From: an uncultured Lachnospiraceae bacterium
GTDB lineage: Bacteria > Bacillota > Clostridia > Lachnospirales > Lachnospiraceae
Direction: 5' to 3'
Assembly: GCA_949076555.1 (NCBI GenBank)
Contig: CARUOB010000004.1
Coordinates: forward strand, 23,642 to 53,455
DNA length: 29,814 nt
The notes beneath the pieces are model-generated. The model was not told where the DNA came from. It made no database searches and was given only the letters and a program-made list of their open reading frames with translations. A program made the translations under genes and the position numbers. Position 1 is the first letter of the stretch; each line of letters starts with the position of its first letter. Below are positions 24,415 through 29,814 of the stretch, piece after piece.

Positions 24415-24450
24415 GGCAGATTTCCTTTTGTTGTCGTTGACAGCAGTGCG

Positions 24451-24581
24451 GAGAATGCTGGTTCTCAGGCATTCTCTTGCGCGAGATTTAGTACTTCCAA
24501 GTCAGCGTAGCTGACTTTGTAGCGTAGCTGACTTTGCGAGGCAGCCTTTGCTGCTGAGCTATATTAGAAGTACTTCTCGCG
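24451..24581 (-). repeat. Two-hairpin dispersed intergenic repeat, copy B (inverted)
   Basis: This lies in the 337-base gap (24415-24751) between the regulator and xylB. Stem B: GAGAATGC (24451-24458) pairs with GCATTCTC (24469-24476). Stem A: CGCGAGA (24480-24486) and AGTACTTC (24490-24497) pair with GAAGTACT (24567-24574) and TCTCGCG (24575-24581), leaving a TTT bulge on the arm next to stem B, as in copy A. The loop of stem A holds a perfect AAGTCAGC-GTA-GCTGACTT hairpin (24499-24517) and a tandem repeat. Arms are conserved between copies while the loop differs. The rest of the gap contains a TATAAT at 24634. Confidence 0.7.
24504..24536. repeat. Tandem duplication of a 17-base unit inside repeat copy B
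   Basis: AGCGTAGCTGACTTTG occurs at 24504-24519 and again at 24521-24536 with one T between, a period of 17. It probably arose by slippage at the hairpin in the loop of the larger element. Confidence 0.8.
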
Positions 24582-24633
24582 TTTTACTTTAGCATATCAA
24601 GTGGAAATGGACAATGCGTTTCGCCCTGTTTTG

Positions 24634-24639
24634 TATAAT
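24634..24639 (+). promoter_or_regulatory. Possible -10 box of xylB
   Basis: Perfect TATAAT, about 113 bases before the xylB start. The best -35 (TGGACA, 24608-24613) is 20 bases away, longer than usual, so the promoter may be weak or need an activator. Confidence 0.4.
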
Positions 24640-24751
24640 ATTACGAAAAAAAGATATGGTATTGCTTTTATCGGCGGTACGGCTTATCATGGAAACAGAA
24701 GGATCGTGCACGGGCACGGAAAATTTTAGCAGGAAGAATGGGAGGGTTAAG

Positions 24752-26227
24752 ATGCTTTATATTGGGGTGGATTTGGGAACCAGTGCAGTGAAGCTGCTTC
24801 TGATGGAGGGAAACGGAAAAATTGTCAACATCGTATCGAAGGAGTATCCGCTGTATTTCCCGCATCCGGGATGGTCTGAGCAGAAACCGGAAGACTGGTA
24901 TGAGCAGAGCATCGCGGGGATTAAGGAACTGATCGCGGATGTGGACAAGAGCCGGATTGCGGGCATCAGCTTCGGCGGACAGATGCACGGACTTGTGATT
25001 CTGGATGAAAAGGACGAGGTGATCCGTCCCGCGATTCTCTGGAATGACGGAAGAACCACAGAAGAATGCGATTATCTGAATAATGAGATCGGGAAGGATA
25101 AGCTGTCCGAATACACGGCGAACATTTCCTTTACCGGTTTTACCGCGCCGAAGGTGCTTTGGGTGAAGAACAAGGAGCCGGAGAACTTTGCAAGGATCAA
25201 AAAGATCATGCTTCCCAAGGACTATATCGCATACAAGCTGACAGGGGTGCACTGCACGGACGTTTCCGACGCATCCGGCATGCTTTTGTTTGACGTGAAA
25301 AACCGCTGCTGGTCCAAAGAGATGTGCGGGATCTGTGGCGTGAGGGAAGAACAGCTTGCGAAGATTTACGAGAGCTATGAGACAGTGGGAACCGTGCTTC
25401 CCGAGATAGCGCAGGAGCTCGGTATTCCTGAGAATGTAAAAGTGGCGGCGGGCGGCGGCGACAATGCGGCTGCTGCTGTGGGTACGGGAACGGTGGGAGA
25501 CGGCATGTGCAATATCTCACTGGGCACCAGCGGCACCATCTTTATTTCATCAGACAAGTTCGGCGTGGATAAGTTCAATGCGCTTCACGCCTTTGCCCAC
25601 GCGGACGGGCACTATCACCTGATGGGCTGTATGCTCAGCGCGGCGTCCTGCAATAAGTGGTGGATGGACGATATCATCGGCACGGAGCAGTATGCGGACG
25701 AGCAGAAGGCGATCACAGACGATAAGCTGGGCGAGAACCATGTGTATTTCCTGCCTTACCTGATGGGTGAGCGTTCCCCCCACAACGATCCCGACGCGAG
25801 GGGTACGTTTATCGGCATGACCATGGATACAAGCCGGGCGGATATGACCCAGGCGGTGCTGGAGGGCGTGGCCTTTGCGCTGAGGGATTCTCTGGAAGTG
25901 GCGAAGTCGCTTGGCATTCACATCGAGCGCACGAAGATCTGCGGCGGCGGCGCAAAGAGCCCGCTCTGGAAACGGATGATCGCCAACATTATGAACCTGA
26001 AAGTGGATGTGATCGAGAGCGAGGAAGGGCCTGCCATGGGCGGCGCGATGCTTGCGGCGGTGGCCTGCGGCGAGTACGCGAATGTAGAGGAGGCTGCGGC
26101 GAAGATCGTGAAGATCGTGGACACGGTGGAGCCGGAACCTGCGCTTGTAGAAAAATACGAGAAGAGATACCAGCAGTTTAAGGAGATTTATCCGACCTGC
26201 AAGGAGTTGTTTAAAAAGATCCGATAG
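24752..26227 (+). CDS. xylB: Xylulokinase
   Basis: Phosphorylates D-xylulose (or a similar ketose) to the 5-phosphate for the pentose phosphate pathway. 491 aa from the ATG at 24752, the usual length. FGGY kinase features: IGVDLGTSAVKLLLM with the ATP phosphate loop, the xylulokinase-type GISFGGQMHGLVILD (about 71-85), ILWNDGRT, catalytic Asp237 in AAGGGDNAAAAVGTG, and SLGTSGTIF. The C-terminal half has FLPYLMGERSPHNDPDARG and ICGGGAKSPLWKRMIANI. I reject the in-frame ATG at 24614: it adds 46 unrelated residues, and GGGAGGG lies just before 24752. Substrate could be another ketose, given the isomerase-family gene downstream. Confidence 0.95.
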   Translation: MLYIGVDLGTSAVKLLLMEGNGKIVNIVSKEYPLYFPHPGWSEQKPEDWYEQSIAGIKELIADVDKSRIAGISFGGQMHGLVILDEKDEVIRPAILWNDGRTTEECDYLNNEIGKDKLSEYTANISFTGFTAPKVLWVKNKEPENFARIKKIMLPKDYIAYKLTGVHCTDVSDASGMLLFDVKNRCWSKEMCGICGVREEQLAKIYESYETVGTVLPEIAQELGIPENVKVAAGGGDNAAAAVGTGTVGDGMCNISLGTSGTIFISSDKFGVDKFNALHAFAHADGHYHLMGCMLSAASCNKWWMDDIIGTEQYADEQKAITDDKLGENHVYFLPYLMGERSPHNDPDARGTFIGMTMDTSRADMTQAVLEGVAFALRDSLEVAKSLGIHIERTKICGGGAKSPLWKRMIANIMNLKVDVIESEEGPAMGGAMLAAVACGEYANVEEAAAKIVKIVDTVEPEPALVEKYEKRYQQFKEIYPTCKELFKKIR

Positions 26228-26267
26228 ATAAATTGCGGAATAAATAGATCCCATATGTGAATTGATC

Positions 26268-26276
26268 TGCTATAAT
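26268..26276 (+). promoter_or_regulatory. Extended -10 promoter before the membrane protein gene
   Basis: TGCTATAAT gives a TGn extension and a perfect TATAAT (26271-26276), 30 bases before the ATG at 26306. No good -35 is present, which is acceptable for extended -10 promoters. Confidence 0.5.
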
Positions 26277-26305
26277 AAGTCATACAGTTTTCAACGTTCG
26301 ACGGA

Positions 26306-28663
26306 ATGATGGGGGAGTGGGAAGAGAAAGCGAGGATGACTGGAGTGTGGGATTTAAAGAAAGTTCTGGCGCGGAAAAAGGCGCTCCGGACGGTTGTTTT
26401 AGCGGAAATATTGTTTCTGCTATGTTACAGCGCAGTTGTGGTTTTGGGGTTTTCCGAACAGGAGCAGCTTACCTGCCCGGCAGACGACATGCAGTTAATG
26501 TATGACAGCGGCGAAACGGAGAAGGGGAATTACACGGATTTGTCGTATGTGGATGTGAAGGCGGTGGTGACGCCGGCCTTCCGGCTGCACGATGGGATTT
26601 ACGAGATACAGGCTTCTTTTGCCGGGCGCGGGATCGTCAAGGCAGGGTTGATTTACGACGTCAGCCGCAACGGCAAAGAGCTTTTTGACAACGAGGAGTT
26701 TTTTGTTGCGCCGGAAAGGGAAACCTTTTCCTTCCGGGTCAAGATACACGAGGACTCTCCTGTGCGTTTAAAGATCAGGCTCACGGGGGACGCGGTGGAT
26801 GGGGATTATATCCAGCTTCTTGGCGTTCAGATTGTACCGACTAAGCTGACTTGTGTGTATCGGATTTTTCTCGCCGTGGCATTGCTTGGGCTTGTGGATT
26901 TGCTCGTCCTCGGCTATTTCCGGTTTTACACGAAATGGGACAGCAGGCAGCAGATAGCATTCCTGACACTTTTGTTTACGTTTCTTCTGACGAGTGTCCC
27001 GGCTTTTCAGAAAGGGCTGATAGACGGAAAGGATGTGGTGTTCCACTTACAACGCATTGACGGGATTTATCAGGGGCTTTTGTCCGGGCAGTTTCCGGTG
27101 CGGATTCAGCCGGAATGGCTGTGTGGGCACGGCTATGCGGTTTCTGTTTTTTACGGTGATATTTTCCTGTATTTTCCGGCGCTTCTGCGGATGGTTGGTT
27201 TCACCGTGGAAGAAGCCTGCAAGTGCTATTTGCTTGCAGTCAACGCGGCGACGGCGGTCATTGCCTTCTATTCTTTCCGAAAGATCACGAGGAACGGACT
27301 TGCCGGCATGGCGGGCGCAATCCTTTACCTTGGCTGTCCTTATCGGCTGGACTGCCTGTTCAACATCAAGATGGGCAGAAGCGGCGCCATGATGTTTTAC
27401 CCGCTTATTGTCGCCGGATTCTATCTTTTGTTTACGGAAGACGCGGACAGCGGGGATTACAAGGGAAGCTGGAAATATCTGACATTTGGCTTTACGGGGC
27501 TTCTGATGACACATATGCTCAGCGGTCTTATGGCGGCGGCTTACGCGGCGCTTGCCTGTGTCGTTTTCTGCAGGCGGGTATGCAGAAAGAAGGCGCTTGT
27601 GGAAATAGGCAAGGCGGCGGGCAGCTTTATCTTGCTGAACCTCTGGTTTCTGGTACCGTTTTTTGATTACATGATGCGGGAGAAACTGAAAATCAATGCG
27701 AGCCTTGGTTCCGGTGTGGAGGAAGGGGAAGACTATTATGCATTGTTGGAGGACTTTGCGCAGGAGGGAAAAGATCTCTTTCATCTGCTTGCCGACAGGG
27801 ATTCCCTTGGGTATGCGCTGGTGTTTGTGATTGTGCTTTTTGTGATTCTCATGCCGCTGCGGAAAAAGGAAGAGCCGTTGGTAAAACATGCCGGATGGAT
27901 GCTTGCGTGGACCCTGTTTTCGGTGTGGGTCTGCATGAAGTCGTTCCCGGTTGTGGAACTGGCAAAGGCATCTGAACTGATCTGCAGGTATTTCCTGCTG
28001 ACCCAGTACCAGCTTCGGTTTATGAGTGTGGCGGTCGTATTTGCGGCCTGTCTGGGCGCCCTGTTTTTTGCCGGGTTTGTGCGCGGGCGGAAGGAAGGAC
28101 TGCTGGTCATAGGAGCATTGCTGTGTGTGACTGTCTGGCAGTGCGACAATTATTTCCAGACGGCAGCAGCGCAGGAGACTTTTCTGGATGCGGCGGATTT
28201 GAACTTTTATGAGGGAGGCAATAACCGGGATTTCTCGGTAGGCAATGGAGAATACCTGCCCGTGGGTGCAGACAGGAGCCGGTTTACGGAGGATGTCGTG
28301 CCGCAGGAGGGAGTAACGCTTACGGAGGTGGAACGGGAATATTTGACGTATCGGGTTGCGGCGGTAAACACGTCTGAGAAAGATAAGGAAATCACACTGC
28401 CTGTTCTTTATTATACGGGATACCGTGCCCGTGACATGCAGACGAAGACGGAGTTGGTTACCCATATGGGGGATAATGGCTGCGTTGCCGTCAGGGTACC
28501 GGGCAATTATGAGGGAAGTTTTGAAATGAAGTTTTATGTGGCATGGTATTGGCGGGCGGCAGAGCTTGTTTCATTGGTGTCACTTACTGCTTATGTGATT
28601 TGCCGGACGGGTCTTGCGGAGCGGTGGAGAAAGCGCAGCCGTGAAAAGCAGACAGTCCGTTAA
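26306..28663 (+). CDS. Large polytopic membrane protein, GT-C/YfhO-like
   Basis: 785-aa integral membrane protein, probably a lipid-linked-sugar transferase or a related envelope protein. One N-terminal helix (about 29-49) is followed by an extracellular beta-rich domain (about 60-185), then about ten hydrophobic segments up to near residue 610, a second exposed domain, and a last helix near 755. After the second helix comes DGKDVVFHLQRIDGIYQGLLSGQFPVRIQPEWLCGHGYAVSVFYGDIFLYFPALL. The acidic residue and His near the start of this loop are the usual feature of GT-C-fold enzymes. The ATG at 26306 has a poor ribosome binding site, and ATG 26309 or 26336 are possible. Exact family and sugar are unknown. 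Its place within sugar-catabolism genes is unexpected. Confidence 0.7.
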   Translation: MMGEWEEKARMTGVWDLKKVLARKKALRTVVLAEILFLLCYSAVVVLGFSEQEQLTCPADDMQLMYDSGETEKGNYTDLSYVDVKAVVTPAFRLHDGIYEIQASFAGRGIVKAGLIYDVSRNGKELFDNEEFFVAPERETFSFRVKIHEDSPVRLKIRLTGDAVDGDYIQLLGVQIVPTKLTCVYRIFLAVALLGLVDLLVLGYFRFYTKWDSRQQIAFLTLLFTFLLTSVPAFQKGLIDGKDVVFHLQRIDGIYQGLLSGQFPVRIQPEWLCGHGYAVSVFYGDIFLYFPALLRMVGFTVEEACKCYLLAVNAATAVIAFYSFRKITRNGLAGMAGAILYLGCPYRLDCLFNIKMGRSGAMMFYPLIVAGFYLLFTEDADSGDYKGSWKYLTFGFTGLLMTHMLSGLMAAAYAALACVVFCRRVCRKKALVEIGKAAGSFILLNLWFLVPFFDYMMREKLKINASLGSGVEEGEDYYALLEDFAQEGKDLFHLLADRDSLGYALVFVIVLFVILMPLRKKEEPLVKHAGWMLAWTLFSVWVCMKSFPVVELAKASELICRYFLLTQYQLRFMSVAVVFAACLGALFFAGFVRGRKEGLLVIGALLCVTVWQCDNYFQTAAAQETFLDAADLNFYEGGNNRDFSVGNGEYLPVGADRSRFTEDVVPQEGVTLTEVEREYLTYRVAAVNTSEKDKEITLPVLYYTGYRARDMQTKTELVTHMGDNGCVAVRVPGNYEGSFEMKFYVAWYWRAAELVSLVSLTAYVICRTGLAERWRKRSREKQTVR

Positions 28664-28698
28664 GACAATTAAGAATATGGGAAAGGAGTATCGGACAG

Positions 28699-29322
28699 AT
28701 GGAGATTAAAAAAGTGACAGACCCGTCATTTCGCAAGTATGGCAGGGTCGTGGAGGGAATCGACTTCACCGATCTGGTGGAGGCGATCAAGAAGGAGACG
28801 CCGCTTCCCGACGGGGTAGCTTACGAGCCTTCCATCAAGGCGCTTGAGGAGACGGCGGCGGCCAAGGCGTTACAGAGGAGAACCTACGGGGAGCTTCCGA
28901 TTGAGGTGGGCTACTGCAACGGCCATAATTATAAGTTAAACGCCATCGAGTACCACAGAAGCTCGGAGATCAACGTGGCGGCTACGGACGCGGTGCTGAT
29001 CGTCGGCATGCAGCAGGATATCACCGATGATTTCAAGTATGATACGGCTAAGATGGAGGCCTTTCTCGTGGAGGCGGGCACGGCGGTGGAGATTTATGCG
29101 ACGACCCTGCACTACGCGCCCTGCAGCGCGGACGAGGGCGGATTCAAGGTAGGCATCGTGCTTCCGGCAGGCACCAACTATCCGCTGAAGGAGAGCCATG
29201 ACGGCTGGGAGGATTCCCTGATTACGGCGCAGAACAAGTGGCTGATCGGCCATGAGGAGGGCGGTCTCGACGCGGGCGCGCACATCGGACTTGTGGGAAA
29301 GAATCTGGATATTCGTGAGTGA
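28699..29322 (+). CDS. DUF4867 family protein, cupin-like
   Basis: 207-aa soluble protein resembling DUF4867, a clostridial family of unproven function. The middle has a cupin-like metal-site pattern (VGYCNGHNYKLNAIEYHRSSEIN, with His and Glu residues) and later LHYAPCSADEGGFKVGIVLPAGTNYPL, another cupin-style strand pair with a His. AAAGGAG lies 12 bases before the ATG. It is 63 bases before an L-fucose/L-arabinose isomerase-family gene and is probably in its operon. A role as a sugar epimerase, mutarotase or isomerase partner is plausible but is inferred from context only. Confidence 0.75.
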   Translation: MEIKKVTDPSFRKYGRVVEGIDFTDLVEAIKKETPLPDGVAYEPSIKALEETAAAKALQRRTYGELPIEVGYCNGHNYKLNAIEYHRSSEINVAATDAVLIVGMQQDITDDFKYDTAKMEAFLVEAGTAVEIYATTLHYAPCSADEGGFKVGIVLPAGTNYPLKESHDGWEDSLITAQNKWLIGHEEGGLDAGAHIGLVGKNLDIRE

Positions 29323-29385
29323 TTAAGCTGATTGAAAGTCATAGTAGACATACCGGCAGAACCGGTTAAAAGGAGGATATAAGAT

Positions 29386-29814
29386 ATGAACAATTTACCG
29401 AAGGTAAAAATTGGTATCGTGGCTGTAAGCCGCGACTGTTTCCCGTCATCTCTGGCGATTAACAGAAGAAAGGCTCTGGTGGAGGCTTACGCGAAGAAGT
29501 ATGACGCGGCTGACATCTACGAGTGTCCTGTCTGCATCATCGAGAGCGAGATCGACATGGTGAACGCGTTAAAGGATATCAAGGAGAACGGCTGTAACGC
29601 GCTCTGCGTATATCTTGGCAACTTTGGCCCGGAGATTTCCGAGACACTGCTTGCGAAGCACTTCGAAGGCCCGAAGATGTTTGTGGCTGCCGCTGAGGAG
29701 TCTCAGGGCGACCTGATTCAGGGCCGCGGCGACGCGTACTGCGGTATGCTCAATGCCAGCTACAACTTAAAGCTGCGCAATATTAAAGCCTATATTCCGG
29801 AATATCCCGTAGGA
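29386..29814 (+). CDS. L-fucose/L-arabinose isomerase family protein, 3' end missing
   Basis: The first 143 residues of a gene that runs off the window. AGGAGG (29371-29376) sits nine bases before the ATG. The N-terminal domain starts KVKIGIVAVSRDCFPSSLAINRRKALVEAY and continues CIIESEIDMVNALKDIKENGCNALCVYLGNFGPE, then AAEESQGDLIQGRGDAYCGMLNASYNL. This matches the Rossmann-like first domain of the fucose/arabinose isomerase superfamily. Catalytic metal residues lie later in the protein and are not visible. Such an enzyme would convert an aldose to a ketose, which the xylulokinase-like kinase upstream could phosphorylate. Confidence 0.82.
   Translation, partial: MNNLPKVKIGIVAVSRDCFPSSLAINRRKALVEAYAKKYDAADIYECPVCIIESEIDMVNALKDIKENGCNALCVYLGNFGPEISETLLAKHFEGPKMFVAAAEESQGDLIQGRGDAYCGMLNASYNLKLRNIKAYIPEYPVG

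Noticed and set aside
24504..24536. Short direct repeats considered as a CRISPR remnant
   Set aside because: Only two 16-base copies with a one-base gap and no spacers; explained as slippage in a hairpin loop.
24614..24751. 46-residue N-terminal extension of xylulokinase
   Set aside because: The family starts at the MLYIGVDLGTS region, and a strong ribosome binding site lies before 24752.
27047..28465. 472-codon open frame on the minus strand
   Set aside because: Antisense to the membrane protein gene; its product is His/Arg/Gln-rich without domain features, as expected for a shadow frame.

Overview
The window looks like chromosomal DNA of an anaerobic Clostridia member, most likely Lachnospiraceae. 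The basis is moderately GC-rich coding sequence, strong AGGAGG-type ribosome binding sites, a Csp-like subtilase, DUF5722 and DUF4867 proteins, and an arcC of the GHxALG subtype. This is inferred from protein character, not from a database match. I see no rRNA, tRNA, CRISPR array, phage gene or transposase. Both window ends cut through genes.

Layout. (1) 1-9940 is an envelope-polysaccharide region: the end of a phospho-sugar mutase, two GT2 glycosyltransferases, a polyprenyl-phosphate sugar-1-phosphate transferase, an LCP ligase, a third GT2 enzyme of rhamnosyltransferase type, and glmS. Mutase and GlmS feed sugar precursors, the phosphotransferase starts a lipid-linked chain, GT2 enzymes extend it, and LCP could attach it to peptidoglycan. 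(2) 10166-11740 is a membrane-anchored HtrA protease with a good terminator. (3) 11908-12596 is an AT-rich MNT/HEPN toxin-antitoxin island. (4) 12672-15993 holds a divergent ClpX and a Csp-like subtilase whose nucleophile position is Cys instead of Ser. (5) 16145-20417 is a compact set: a BMP-type lipoprotein, a DUF5722 lipoprotein with glycosidase-like residues, a GT2 enzyme with an altered DxD, and a divergent LspA. (6) 20512-21447 (minus) is a carbamate kinase, facing away from an EAL phosphodiesterase (21726-23414). (7) 23398-29814 is a sugar-utilisation region: a LacI-type regulator divergent from xylulokinase, a large membrane protein, a DUF4867 protein, and the start of an L-fucose/L-arabinose isomerase-family protein.

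Intergenic DNA carries structured repeats. A two-hairpin element occurs at 9940-10035 and, inverted, at 24451-24581. A different 14-base motif with adjoining hairpins occurs at 4049 and 5757. The points most worth checking are the Ser-to-Cys subtilase, the ClpX with changed pore and ClpP-contact loops, the 16-20 kb lipoprotein cluster, and the two-hairpin repeat.
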